Source: Amphiura filiformis
Taxonomy: Eukaryota > Echinodermata > Ophiuroidea > Amphilepidida > Amphiuridae
NCBI RefSeq assembly: GCF_039555335.1
Contig: NC_092646.1
Span: 30,519,680 to 30,583,679, forward strand
DNA: 64,000 bases
Direction of reading: 5' to 3'
This document shows, piece after piece, positions 11,906-24,794 of the stretch. The notes under the pieces were generated by a model that was not told the DNA's origin, searched no databases, and worked only from the letters and a program-made list of their open reading frames with translations. How positions within the stretch are numbered: the first letter of the stretch is position 1; every line of letters starts with the position of its first letter. The translations under genes and the position numbers were made by a program.

Positions 11906-12256
11906 TTAAAGGAGTATTTCATGATCATAGCATCCTCTCTTTATGACATTTTTCAGTAGATACCCACGAAAAAAGCTTATTCCCAAAATTTCAGTTGATT
12001 CTGATTTTGCATTTGCTAGTTATGCATGATTTGTGAGTAATACACTGCTTCATAGGCCACTATCTTGTAATTTCATTCTGGTACACCAGAACATAATTCA
12101 AATTATTGTATTTTTGCTAAACTAATTAATCTGCAAGAAATTTTTTGTACATTAACATTATGTAGCCAGAGGTTTCCAATGGTATAAAAATCTCAACTTT
12201 TTTCAAGAAAAGTGGGGGGGGAGGGTGAGGCTGTGGATCACAAAATGCCCCTTTAA
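11906..12256 (-). mobile_element. TTAA-ended MITE, copy 1
   Basis: Bounded by TTAA at both ends: TTAAAGGAGTATTTCATGAT and CACAAAATGCCCCTTTAA. Reverse-complement homologue of 27862-28206, sharing TCTGGTACACCAGA, GAGGTTTCCA and TTTTTCAGTA blocks. The TTAA boundaries suggest piggyBac-type mobilisation. 12257-13305 has no recognised gene or repeat. Confidence 0.8.
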
Positions 12257-13305
12257 TAGGTATGTCCACATTGCTTATTATAGAGGGCGACGTTCAACTC
12301 AAAAAGCTCAAAAAGTTGCGACCACATTTTGGCTTAACTGTGTAATCCCCATAGGAAAATACAAAATTTTGAAATTTGGACACCAGAAACTTGGAGACGT
12401 AGTCTAAAAAGTGCTGGTCCTTTATCCTTGATACAGAAGTCATCATGCAGTGATAGTTAAATTTCATAAAATAAAATCGCCTTGGTGTAAAACGGATCAT
12501 CGTGGTGAAAAATGATGCATTACTGGCTCTTTTGTACAGTAAGTCATTGTAAGGCATTGTCAATGATGGCTGCAGAAAAATGAAAAATTTTAAAAACAGA
12601 CATTTGCCCATAACTTTGTTGATATTTGAACTACAAACATGGTTGACCCCTCATTTTTTAAGTTAAATGATCACCTTTTTAAACAAAATATTTTCCATGT
12701 GAAAAAACCTACTTGAAAATTTTGTGATCATGCCTACCTTTAAATGGCTAAAACTGGAAAAATATAGCTCCTGCCATCCCACTTGGCTCGCTTTAAGGGG
12801 GCAGACTGATCAAATTAATCCTCTTAAGTCAAAAGGCAGTCCCAAGAAGGCTACATCTGCGCTGCTATTTATTTCATTAGCAAATACTACATTTCTAGAT
12901 ATGCCTGCATACGTGGGAACCATCCCCCACTTCTAAAAGGGTATTCCATTCATAAGTGAATAACAAACCCGTTCTGATTACCGAACAAATCATTTTGATT
13001 ACTCAAGCAGACGGTAGATGACGCTGAAAGCATGTTAGCTGGAATTGTGAGTTTCTTCCGTCATCTCTTACGATAGCTGAGGGGTATACAACTTGTTGGA
13101 TGTGTGTTGGCGAGGGTATTAAGGGAAGAAGCTGCCATATATGATAATCACATATGGCTTGATTAAATACCGTCTTCAGTACTATTTGTTGCAAGATTCC
13201 ATTTATGCGTTTATCATCGCACATATGTGCACGACGTCTAGCGTGTGCATAGGAAGTTGTGGATAATAGTATGCACTGGACTGTTAGCAATACGCTTAAT
13301 TTGTA

Positions 13306-13735
<430 letters not shown>

Positions 13736-13869
13736 ATATAAAAACAGGGAAAATCTGTTCCAACTGACCAGCGGGGAACCAAAGGATGGATCCAAAAGGA
13801 TACAGCAGTGTCACACTAGCAATGGATAAAATTAAAAACAGGGAAAATATGACACAACATCCAATGGGG

Positions 13870-14103
13870 GAGTAACATAAGACATATAAACAAAGTTAAA
13901 AACCTGACGTTTCGAAAAGACAAAACTTTTCTTTCTCAAGGGATAAAATAAGAGACCTGCTCTCAGTATAGTGGAGACCTGCTCTCAGTATAGTGGAGAC
14001 CAGACAGAAAAAAGAAAGAAAGAAAGAACAAATAAATGAATGAACGAACGAAAGAAAGAAAAGAAGAAGGAAAGATAGGGAGAAAGATAGAAAGAAGATA
14101 AAA
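13870..14103. repeat. Repeat tail with GACGTTTCGA motif, 25-bp duplication and purine tract
   Basis: CCTGACGTTTCGAAAAGAC and CTTTCTCAAGGGAT resemble ends of Penelope-like or other retroelements. ACCTGCTCTCAGTATAGTGG is tandemly duplicated (13957-14001), then a GAAAGAAA/AAGATAG purine tract runs to 14103. 14104-14517 shows nothing further. Confidence 0.45.
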
Positions 14104-14517
14104 TAACATTGAGTTGGTGGACTGAGAATGTTCTGGAAAAGCACTCTTCATCTGTGAAGAAAAGTATCACAAATTACATCTTGCAGCTATTCCACTTTTA
14201 TACCCATTTTCTTTCATAGTCAATATTGAACCAATTTACGTGTAAATAGCCCAAAACGAGAAGCACGTGCCGTGCCCACAATCCGTCATCCTTCTTTCAG
14301 TTCACACGCTTTTATTTAAATCAATTCCAAAATTCCAAGTCTGTGTTGATAATACAGAAGTGCCGACAGAAACCGAAGAAATTTAATTAATGTTTTACAC
14401 GCCACTGTGACTAGAGGTTTCATCACATGCCTGTAAGTCAACATGTTATTTTTAGACAAATTTGTTAAACAGCAGTTTGTTCATATAACCCATTTAATTC
14501 TTATATAGATCCTATAT

Positions 14518-15765
14518 TAATATATGTTTCGGCTGGTAATTGTGCAGTGAAGATGAAAAATTGTGCTCGTTAATATTTTCTCCCTGGGGAAATACTCAAA
14601 TATAAAAGTGATCATATAACTGTGTATAAGGATTAATGATTTTAGCTAGAAATTCACATTTGCCCATCTTTTGAACTACGCTGTTCTATTTTGTAAACCT
14701 ACACCCATATGGAAGACACACCCCTGATCTCTAACACATGGGGCATAGAATTTGCACTCGACTTTGAAAGTGACGGGAATGTGCGGACAGCAGTTTGAAA
14801 CTAGGGGTCTTTCGGTGAGAGCCTAGACACTGAAAAAGGGTGTCTTTCAGTGAGAAGGTCCAAAAAAAGGGGGTCTTTCCGTGAGACTGGGGAAAATCTG
14901 ACAAAAAAGGGGGTCATTCAGTGAGACTGGGAAAAATTTAGGGTCAAGATATGAAAGTTGATACAAAATTTTCAGAAATTCATCAAAATTTGAGAAAAAA
15001 CTGAAAAATTTGAAAAAAAATTGAAGAAAAAATTGGGCTATTCAGTAAGAAATTATCAGAAATTTTCACAAAATTTTTGAAAAAAAGGGTCTTTTGGTGA
15101 CAGGAAAACAAAAGGGGGTCATTGGGTGAGAGGAAGTTGAAAAATTGGGGTCAATGTGGCCGCACATCCCTGTTACCCATTTTTAGTAAGTACCCCCGCA
15201 TCCATTCAGGGAGTAACCCTATTTGTGGAAGATTAAAGTATTAAATGTCTTCCATATGGGGTGTATGGATTTCAAGTGGAATAGCCCAGCTAATAGTCAT
15301 GATAGTACCCTACTTTGGAAGTTGAGGTGCAATGGGCTATGATAAATGATAACTGTTGTGCTCATTGATATATGTCTCATCTGATAATTGTGCAGTGAAG
15401 ATGAAAAATTGTGCTCGTTAATATTTTCTCCCAGGGGAAAAATACTCCAATATAAGTGATAATAGGCCTAACTGTGTATAAAGAATTAATGGTTTTAACT
15501 AGAAATTCACATTTGCCCATCTTTTGAACTGTGCTGTTACATTTTGTAATCCATACACCCCCTGTTGAAGACACACCCTTAATCTCTAACACAGGGGATG
15601 TGGAATTCAAATGGGAGTCACTCATTCAGGAAACCCCAATTTGAAATTTTCACTTCTTGTGTGGAAGATTATTAGGTCATGCAGGGGGTGTATGGATTTC
15701 AAAAGGAATGGCTAGCTAAATAATTGCACCCTTCTTTGGAAGTTGAGATGCAATATCACAATTGA
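14518..15765 (+). repeat. Tandem duplication; only copy A carries a G-rich insertion
   Basis: Copy A (14518-14760 plus 15175-15340) and copy B (15366-15765) share AATTGTGCAGTGAAGATGAA, CACATTTGCCCATCTTTTGA and the palindromic CCATACACCCCC MITE. Copy A is split by about 415 bp (14760-15175) starting CTTTGAAAGTGACGGGAATG, which copy B lacks. Confidence 0.8.
14760..15175 (+). repeat. Degenerate G-rich tandem element (GGGGGTCTTTCGGTGAGA), copy 1
   Basis: Repeated phrases AGGGGTCTTTCGGTGAGAG, AAGGGGGTCATTCAGTGAGA and GGGGTCATTGGGTGAGAGG at irregular spacing. Homologous to 16724-17180; the first about 45 bp (AAGTGACGGGAATGTGCGGA...) are almost identical. Non-coding. Confidence 0.75.
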
Positions 15766-16341
15766 ATACCTGAGTGGAAGAAGGGCCCAACTCCAATTTT
15801 TTACAAAAATGAGTTAGACCCAGCATTTTATTGCCAGCAGACTGTTCTTCCTTATTTGTGAAAGATGAGCCAAAATCGACTCTCTTAAATAGTCTTCCAT
15901 GTACACTTAATCATAGTTTTTATGGAAGAAAGGCCCAACTCCATGGAGTTGGGCCCTTCTCCCACAAATATTGGGTTAAAGAGGAATTTTGTTCATCCAC
16001 GAAATCTGCTTTTCACTACAATAAACTTTCTTGCTAACATATTACATGCCTCTACTTATTAGTGTGCAATTAATGGATAATTACCAAATTTCTGTAGCTA
16101 TTTATAACACATCTGCTCACGGAAAAGGGCCCAACTCTAGCTCGTATTAAGACCTGTACCGTTACCATGGAAACTTCATATATAATTTCAAATGTATGTA
16201 ATATTGTATGTTCATGTATTAAAGGTCCCCTGAAGATAAAAACATTCTGTCTATAAAACTTTTCCAAATATTAAGTTTTTTCTTAATATCTCAAAAACAG
16301 TTTTGATGGAGTTGGGCCTTTCTTCCACTCAGGTATTCAAT
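15761..16341. mobile_element. Large inverted-repeat MITE with an internal palindrome
   Basis: ATTGAATACCTGAGTGGAAG plus AAGGGCCCAACTCC at 15761-15794 is mirrored at 16308-16341. A third, self-complementary copy lies inside at about 15924-15962 (GGCCCAACTCCATGGAGTTG). 581 bp, without coding content. 16342-16720 holds nothing recognised. Confidence 0.85.
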
Positions 16342-16723
16342 TATAGATTAATATTAAAAGTTTACCACTTGTTGAGAGAAAATTAAATTGGACTCAATAC
16401 CATGAATACTGCACGCACGCTGTGATGGTGATCCATCCTTATGTATGAGCCCCGCAGGGGGAGTGCATTGGACGCATCCACATTCAACCAAGTGCATCCA
16501 ATCTCTCAAGCAACAAGTGATATGAATTTATTAACCTATTTCATACATGACAAATTTTTTTTGCAATTTCTGCTATTTTTGATAACAAACAAAATACTTA
16601 AAATGTCAGAAAATTTGACCAATATCAATGAACCCATCCTGCAAGATCCCACAGCACGTAGTACATTTGACAAAATTTTTGAAATCCCCAATCCCGGGTC
16701 CCAAATTTTGGGTGCACTCAATT

Positions 16724-17180
16724 TTGGAAGTGACGGGAATGTGCGGACAGCAGTTCGAAACTAGGGGTCTTTTGGTGAGAGCCGAGACACCTTAAAAAAA
16801 GAAGGGGGTCTTTCGGTGATGAGAAGGCTCTCAACTTAAAAGGGGGCTTTCTGTGAGAGTGTGAAAAATCTTACCAAATAAGGGGGTCTTTCTGTGAGAC
16901 TGGGTAAATTTGGGTCAAAATGTAAAAGTTGATACAAAATTTTCAAAATTTGAAAATTGAAATTTTTTAAGAATATGAAGAAAAATAATGAAAAAAAAAA
17001 CAGGGTCATTCGGTGAGAGATTAAAAGAACACAAAATGTGAGGAATGAGCAATTTAGGGGTCTTTTACCTGAAATTATCAAAAGCAAGGGTCTTTTGGAG
17101 CTCTATTTTGGTCAACTGTATGGTGTCTTTCGGAGCTGCAAATTCCAAAAGGGGGGATCTTTCTCAGGGAACATACCCGT
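16724..17180 (+). repeat. Degenerate G-rich tandem element, copy 2
   Basis: Starts TTTTGGAAGTGACGGGAATG and continues with GGGTCTTTTGGTGAGAGCC, GGGGGTCTTTCTGTGAGAC and GGTCATTCGGTGAGAG. Same family as 14760-15175. 17181-18221 shows no gene, although 17574-17600 has a short CGTCGTCGCC run. Confidence 0.75.
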
Positions 17181-18221
17181 ATGGTCCTTTGTCTTAAGTG
17201 CCTTCACCCCCAAAAGTTTGAGGTCACAAAACAACTATTATGGTACAGTGGAACTTTGCCTGATAATATGTTCTAATTGTTCCATTTTAACAAGAAAGAA
17301 TTTTTCAAATCTGCTGGTTTCATTCACACCAGAAGTAGCAAGTCACAAAACATGTGTTAATTCCCAGTCTTATCAATTGTTCTCTTCCTATATTATTTCC
17401 TTTTGTTATATATAACAAAACTTTATGACGTGATCCAGGGACGTCAACATTTGAGCAAATCTAAAAGTGTGAGATCTTTATTTGTTCAGGAATTGTGTCA
17501 TAATAGTTAACATTGCTTCAGAGTTACATTGCTTCAGAGTTCAAGTATTATTGAATTGAAAACTGGAAGAAAGGCTAAATCGTCGTCGCCGTCTTCGTCA
17601 TTATTATTTTTGGTTTGTTGGGGCTTGATATTTTCCCTAACCGGTCACAGCTCAGAGCTTACAAGGACTCAAATTTGTGCTTGTGCTTCACACTCACAAA
17701 CTATTTGCATGCCCCATATTTTCTCCCTCCTCCACTTAAATAAGTATACTGCCAATTTGGAAAACAAAATGTGATCAACATCAACTCTGGAGGGAATGGG
17801 TTTGGGTAGGGATGTGCTGCTAAGAATTTGAAAGTGGACCCATACCAATTTCCAAAAAATTTAGACCCATCACTAAGTTTTCAAACTTTTTACAACTTTT
17901 CCCAACACATTTTTCAGAGCATTTTTGACAAAATGACCCATCCATATACCAAAATTGGCCTAGATCAATGAAATGGATGTAAAGCGTGCCCCATGTTTGC
18001 AGTACATCCCCATATGTACTGCGTACCCCTCCCAAGCCCCAACATCAACAAACAGTTACGGCAGCTGAGGTATCGCAGATGAGTCACTCAATTTTGTACG
18101 TCATTTTAATTTGTTTGCGTAAATAAGTCATAAACTTTCTCACTCATTGAATGTTATTTTGTGTCTGGCACATTTGCTATGTTTGTATCTTCTCTGACAC
18201 ATCACAAGAGTTTCTAATGTT

Positions 18222-18445
18222 TTAACCCCATGAGAACTACCTGCCAATTGGCCAAAAAGAAGTTTTCATTATCAATTGGCCCAATCAGCAATATTGTTAG
18301 AATAATTTCACCCTGCAAAAAAAATGGGGTGAATTATTTGCAAAGCTCCATTCTGATTGGTGATTAAACATGTTAAAGTGAAAATATCATGCAATTGACC
18401 AATCAGAGGCAATGTTAGATCGACAGGTAGTGCTCAGGGGGTTAA
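18222..18445. mobile_element. TTAA-ended palindromic MITE (CATGAGAACTACCTGCC)
   Basis: Starts TTAACCCCATGAGAACTACC, ends GGTAGTGCTCAGGGGGTTAA; internal CCAATCAG/CTGATTGG pairs. Homologous to 28406-28597, which is truncated on the right. 18446-19004 has no recognised feature. Confidence 0.82.
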
Positions 18446-19004
18446 CACTGGAAACATATAGAGGGATTCGTGCAAGAAGGCCCAACATGCAATAGCTGCC
18501 CTATAGACATTTGACAACTTCTGCATTCTTTATTGCACTCATATGATATGAAACCGGGCAGCCTTCTAAACCTCCAAGGTTGGATTTACCTATCCAGATC
18601 CACAGGTTACATAATTCCCCGCATAATTCCGCATACCATCCTTGTAACCTATTTCTCATTCCAAACCAGTGCTTTCCCACTTTTCTTTTTCCTTTTTTTT
18701 TAATACTCCCCCAACTGGAACAGCACATTCTACACAGCCTCTGTCTGACAATTACTCTAGTTTGTATGTTCCTGCCCTCCAGATGTGTAACAACCTTTTC
18801 TATTTCTTATAGCCTAGTAAAAGTACAAACAGAGGTAATTTGATGTAGACTTCACTATATTGAGAAGAATGTGAAAAATCTGTTGACTTCATACAAGTGC
18901 TTCATTTCATGGATAAATCAAATGGCTGCTGTATGCAAACTTTTGTTTATTCAAAAATAAAACAATTCTTGTCCACAAAAACTTCTCCAGGCAGGGTCGG
19001 TTGG

Positions 19005-20360
19005 TCGGATTATTTTCCCCTTTCAGCGCCCTCCAACACAGCATCTTCGAGTATGTGCCCCCTTTCCCCCTAGCTATGCTTTTGCTTAAAATTCACCTGG
19101 AACACAAAAGTTTTGCATGAAGCACCTTTTGGATGATTTTTTCAGCTCTCTGAGCACATTCTAATACATTCTATCAATTAGCCCACTTTCTATGTTCTTC
19201 CCCTCTCAGCGCCCCTCCAACACAGTGCTTCCGTGAATGTTCCCACTTGCCCCTAGCTACGCTCTTGTTTCATTCACCGCGAACACAAAAGCAAGTTTTA
19301 CATGAAGCAGCTTTTGAATGATTTTTTTCAGCTCTCAGTAAAAACAAGAGCACATTATAACCTGTCTTCTTCCCCTTTCAGCGCCCCCTCCAACACAGTG
19401 CTTCCAAGCATGTTTCCCCTTGCCCCCTAGCTACGATCTTGTTTAAAATTCACCTTGAACACAAAAGTTTTATGCATGAAGCAGCTTTTGGATTACTTTT
19501 TCAGCTCTCAGTAAAAGCGTGAGCCCTTTCCAATACATTCTAAATCAATTAACCCACTGTGTTCTTCCCCTTTCAGCGCCCCCTCCAACACAGCGCCTCC
19601 AAGCATGTTCCCCCATGCCCCCGCTACACTCTTGTTTAAAATTCACCTTGAACACAAAAGCAAGTTTTGCATGAAGCAGCTATTGAATGTCTTTTTCAGT
19701 TCTCAGTAAAAACAAGAGCACATTCTAACCTGTGTTCTTCCCCTTTCAGTGCCACCTCCAACACAGTGCTTCCAAGCATGTCCCCCCTTTCCCCTAGCTA
19801 CGCTATAATTCACCTTGAACACAAAAGTTTTGTGCATGAAGCAGCTTTTGGATTACTTTTTCAGCTCTCAGTAAAAGCAAGAGCCCTTTCTAATACATTC
19901 TAAATCAATTATCACACTTCCTGTGTTCTTCCCCTTTCAGCGCCCCCTCCAACACAGCGCCTCCAAGCATGTTCCCCCATGCCTCTTCCCCCGCTACACT
20001 CTTGTTTAAAATTCACCTTGAACACAAAAGTATGTTTTTGCATGAAGCAGCTTTTGAATGTCTTTTTCAATTCTCATTAAAAACATGAGCACTTCTACTA
20101 CAGTCTTAATTAATTAACCCACTGCGTTCTTCCCCTTTCAACGCCCCTTCCAACCATATATTGTCAAGGGTGACGATCTATGCTCCAACACCGTGTCTGT
20201 GAGCATTGCCCCCTTGCCCCCTAGCTACACTCTTGTTTAAAATTCACCTTAGTAAAACACAAAAGTAAGTTTTGCATGAAGCAGCTTTTGGATGATTTTT
20301 TCAATTCTCAGTAAAAACAAAAGAGCACTTCTACTACATGTAGTACATGCTAATATATTA
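19005..20360 (+). repeat. Satellite of about 170-200 bp units, seven copies, dimeric pattern
   Basis: The phrase CCCCTTTCAGCGCCCCCTCC recurs at about 19017, 19200, 19372, 19568, 19740, 19931 and 20132. Two unit types alternate: a short one of about 172 bp (AAAACAAGAGCACATTCTAA) and a longer one of about 191-200 bp (GCCCTTTCTAATACATTC then AAATCAATTA). Each unit carries AATTCACCTTGAACACAAAA and CATGAAGCAGCTTTTG. Non-coding. Confidence 0.9.
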
Positions 20361-21564
20361 ACCCATTTCCTGAGTACTTCCCCTCTTATTATGTAACCAC
20401 TATCCTGTATCTATCACAAGGATACACAACATGCTCATCTATCAGGGCACAGTTTTTTAACCCCAATACATTTGTACATTCATTGAATGACCTTTGAAAA
20501 TTTGGGTACAAAAACTCATACTAAGCAACTTCAGGTCAAATTTTGCACAACCAGTGTTTAATTGAGGTTATTGAACTATGCCATTGGGATGAGGCCATTG
20601 TGTATGTATGTTTTCAGTTTATTTTTTGTCTGACTGTTTACGTCAATCTTTTGCATCAGCATAATGACTTGATCATCTTTTCTTATCATAGTATTCAGTA
20701 AACAAAGGCCAAATTTGAGGTGACGCACTAATTTCATGTTTTGTGTACGTGCAACACATGCATTTGAGTCGACGTATTGTGTTGTTTTGTTTTTAATCAT
20801 TTGTTGACGTACTGGGTTGTTTTGTTTTTATCCGTTTGTTTGTTTTTCAGTCAACTGAAATGCCAGAACAGATTTATACTTAAATTCAAGTCGTACTAAT
20901 CCAGATACACCTACAGTTGGCATATTTGAAGTGTTTTCTATTGCTATGTGACATACATTTTTGAGTGCTCTATGCATGTTTTTAAAAACAAACAGATTAA
21001 TTTAGTAGAGCAAAGCACACTTATTATTATGCATTTTGTTTGAAGCAAATCAGACTGTAAAATTTCAAAATACATCAATTTATATTTTCTTTGTATCTAC
21101 AGTAATTGTTTTTTATCAATAATCAATGAAGTTAATGAGCTAAAATGATTGGAAAAGCTCATTAATATGTAATTTTTGACAATATTTTGCTAAAAATCCA
21201 TGCATAAATGTATGCAAATTAGCTCATTAATTATACAATTATGCAAATTAGAGGGCGGCTAGACAAAATATAATACATCCGAACATATTAGATGAATTAG
21301 TATTGGCAATATTAAGCTGAAAATGAACTCCATGGAGTGGGGGATTGTATTTTTGATTCCTGCAGTCTTGCAGGGGTCCCAAAAATATTGACAAAAATGT
21401 CCGCTTTTCAGGGAAAAAATTTAAAAATGTATCCGAGGTGGTCCAAATTATAAAAAAAAATTAACAAAGGTACATGTTAAAGGGCCATTCAAATTAGCAT
21501 GAAAAATTCAATTTTATGGGAGTTAGCTCGAGGAAGGGGAACTGCACATGCACACACAGGTTTT
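20361..21564. other. AT-rich DNA without recognised genes
   Basis: No coding pattern or clear repeat was seen; 20755-20840 has a short doubled phrase around GACGTACTGGGTTGTTTTG. Confidence 0.5.
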
Positions 21565-21640
21565 ACAACTCAACAAATGAGCAAAAAATTACTCAACATT
21601 GAGTTCATGTTGAGTAATTTTTACTCATTTGTTGAGTTGT
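21565..21640. repeat. Near-perfect hairpin, 33-bp arms, 9-nt loop
   Basis: ACAACTCAACAAATGAGCAA with ...ATTACTCAACA (21565-21598) pairs with TGTTGAGTAATTTTTACTCA...GTTGAGTTGT (21608-21640) with about one mismatch. A smaller ACTCAATGTTGAGT palindrome follows at 21650. Probably a MITE core; it could fold if transcribed. Confidence 0.85.
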
Positions 21641-22117
21641 GAGCTTTTTACTCAATGTTGAGTAAAATATTGTTTGCAGTGTAAAAGGGGTATCCCATAA
21701 TGCTTTGCAGTACAATAATAGAACTAAAAATGTCATAGAAAATGTACACAAAATCCCTCACTTCAACTTTCAAATACTCGCTTAAATCTGGGGAGCTTAG
21801 ACTTTTGTTTGAAAAAATATGACCCCTGATGTATTGTGAAACTATCTGTAGCTCTCAATAACTAAGCGGCTCTTGTTTATATTTTGTATATTTGCTATGG
21901 AGCATGCAGATATTCTGCAATGCATGATGGGATACTCCTTTCAGCTGCTGCCCATTTTGCTGGTTCTACATTTCCTCAAACAACCAATACAGTAAATGGT
22001 GTTTTGACTATAGAGGGCTCTTGAGTGGTCTTGATGCAAGAAAATGTGATGTGCATGTCAGTGGGTGTCAAGCAGTCCTGTCATGGCTAAATAACTGTAA
22101 AAACCAATTTCACACTT

Positions 22118-22753
22118 AAAGCCATATTGTAATATTTGCTGAGGAGCACGCCCTCAATATTTTTCAAAGTTCAGTTTTTTATACAAGTGTAATGTACTTA
22201 GTAAACTAACATACCCTGCAAACATCAAAACTTTAGGTGCTGCAGTTTTGTCAAAATCCATGATTTTGAATAAACTGTCTGAACAAGACGGTTTCTTATT
22301 ATGATGGAAATATTTATCGAACATGTACAGGATGTTCATAACACAGTATGTACATGGCGAGTGGGATAGTCATACACATATCAAAGGATCGTACCGCATT
22401 GGCGTCATCGGCGCTGGTAGTAAATTCCAATTTTCTTTGCTTTGCCTCAGTTGTTCGGCTCAAAATTAAAAGGGAACATATTCTTTGGTTCACCTCAAGT
22501 TCAGTAGTGATGTCAATGCATTTTCGCAGTTGCATTGGATGTGTGCTGACAAATTGCCCAAGTACGTGTGTGTGTACGGTCTGCACGATTACCTTTACAA
22601 GCGTAATTTGATACTGTGGCCAGCAAAATACGCACCTATGTCACTACCAAACTTAAGGCGAACCAATGTATAGTGACCTCATCCAGTGAATGTTTTTGGA
22701 GCAAATTTTTACCCAGTGGGAAATGAGTTGAGCACCCCTTGGTAACAGGCATC
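22118..22753. mobile_element. Inverted homologue of the 7352 element without the nested MITE
   Basis: Starts CTTAAAGCCATATTGTAATA then TTTGCTGAGGAGCACGCCCTCA. Carries GGTGCTGCAGTTTTGTCAAA and GTTCATAACACAGTATG in the order expected of the reverse complement of 7352-8202. Minus-strand frames sharing AKQRKLEFTTS with 7448-7639 are repeat similarity, not a gene. Confidence 0.7.
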
Positions 22754-23130
22754 ATTAAAGGCTTAATGTACGATTTCCTTCAAATCTTAAATTTATCATT
22801 ATATACTCAAAATGCTGAAATAATACTAGTAATAATTATCGGGAATGGTTTCTGTTAATTTTGAGCTGAAATAACGAGGTAAAGTGAAAGAAACACTGCT
22901 TGTTATTTTGGCCGTTTAACACACAGTTCTATGGGAGGACTTAAAGTCATAATTCTTTGAATTATGACTTTATGTCGAACTTTGCTCTGTTAACCTACAA
23001 ACACAAGAAATTTGGCTGATTCCATTTTGGTACAAGTTGTGACATCTGTAAACATTACAAATATGCCAAAATATCAGGTTTGAAAAAAATTAACCAAATT
23101 CATATTATAAGATCGTACATAATGACTTTA
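22754..23130. mobile_element. MITE with TGTACGAT termini, copy 2
   Basis: Homologous along its length to 7749-8124 (TAATACTAGTAATAATNATC, TTGGCCGTTTAACACNCAGT, TATGACTTTATGTCGAAC). It joins directly to the end of the 22118 element. 23131-24020 is AT-rich with no recognised feature beyond a short (TATG)n at 23315-23332. Confidence 0.8.
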
Positions 23131-24028
23131 ACTTTATATTCGTACTTTATATTCCCTGAGTAACTGTACATAACAAGCAAATAATACAAACCATTGAATG
23201 TTAATGTTATTTTCTGTATTTTATTTTATATGCTATTTTTATACAAATAAGTGACATGTTGATGTTTCATTTATGAAGCCATACATAATGTATAATATAA
23301 ACTCCCACATGTGAGTATGTATGTATGTATATTGTATAATGCATTTTATGCATATATCATACAATGACTTGGATGACAAGAAAAAAAATTATGTCTCAAA
23401 GCTGCCGTGAATGTTCATTTTGCGGTCGCATTTGTCTTGGAGAAATTAGACAATTTCATTCCCTCTCCCCAGGGTTGCTGATTTTTTTTTAATAAAATAA
23501 AAAAAAAAGTAAAACATCAAGATTTTGTTAATTTAAATTGGATTTTCTTTTTATTTAAATACATTTATTATATATATTTTTTTGTAATTCTAAGAACTGC
23601 TGTACCCCATGATAAAGCCAAGAGAGACCAGTGGATGTCAGGTATTTACAAAAAAGTCAAAACATGTTTTTACATGTAAAAATTTCAAAGAAAAAAATTG
23701 GGTAAAATCATGGAGGAAAACATGAATTCTGCATCCTGAAGATGAATTTTTAGCAATAGATAATATGACATCATAGAGGTATTTAATTGTATCCAATTGA
23801 AAAAAAAAATCATCTGATTTAAATTGCAATCAAGCAACCCTGCCTCCCCCTCTCTCCAATATTTTCAAAATAAAAATATAGGTAAATATTTGGTTTTGTT
23901 GGAAGTATTGTGTGATTAACACTTTAAATTAGTAAAAATATTTGAATATAATTTGAATAAGAAAGTTTTGAATGTTTCGAGCACCTCTTATTTTGACTAA
24001 GTTTGGATGGAAAAAAAGAGAGGGGGCT

Positions 24029-24233
24029 CAGTGGCATAGCCAGCACTTTTTCAGAGGGTGGGTAAAGAGGGGGCAAGAGGGCCAAGCCAACTTTGACGAA
24101 AATGAAAAAGGGCTAAAATCTTACATATCAGGGCAGCTAGCATCCCTCAGGGGGTCAAGAGGGGACAAGACTTCTCAAAAGACTTCTCACATACTTCAGT
24201 TATCATTTGAAGCTGCCCCTGGCTATGCCACTG
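24029..24233. mobile_element. hAT-like MITE, exact 8-bp TSD AGGGGGCT
   Basis: CAGTGGCATAGCCAG at the left and CTGGCTATGCCACTG at the right enclose 205 bp. AGGGGGCT flanks both sides (24021-24028, 24234-24241). Textbook hAT layout; no coding. 24242-24794 holds nothing recognised. Confidence 0.92.
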
Positions 24234-24794
24234 AGGGGGCTGCATTCCGCATTGGATTTTTAGATCTTACCAAGCTTTGAGACATTTCCGTGCCCAAGTA
24301 GCCCAAAGTAACCCTTGTAAGATGCTCAACTAAAATGAACATAATCCAAAATAAAATTATTCTACAAATTTATGTATCCATAGTTTCTTCATCAAAGCTA
24401 CAAACTACTAAATTATTTGGATTCTTTTAACTATTTTAGTTATCATTTGGTAACCCAAAATCTTATTTTCCAACAATAATTGAAAATGGAAAATAAGTTA
24501 CCATATTCACCCCAGTTAGTGCTCCAATGCGCTTAAAAGGGTTCTGAGAGATTTCACAAATATACCAAATGAGAGAACAAATGAGAAGACATTTTTTTGG
24601 CCTTATGAAACAGCCTATATAAAGAGATGTCAAGTCAAACAAAAAATGTGTATTTTCGTGGTAAATGCTTGAAATGCGAAAAGCACAAATATAAATGTAG
24701 CACAAAATTTTCCTTTTTATAGACAATCCTTGGATAACCCAACCCATTCCACCAAAGAAAATTTCCATTGTTCCAAAAAAATGCAGAATGGGGG

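Noticed and set aside
21565..21640. Transcription terminator
   Set aside because: Intrinsic hairpin terminators are a bacterial feature; here the hairpin is most likely a mobile-element core.
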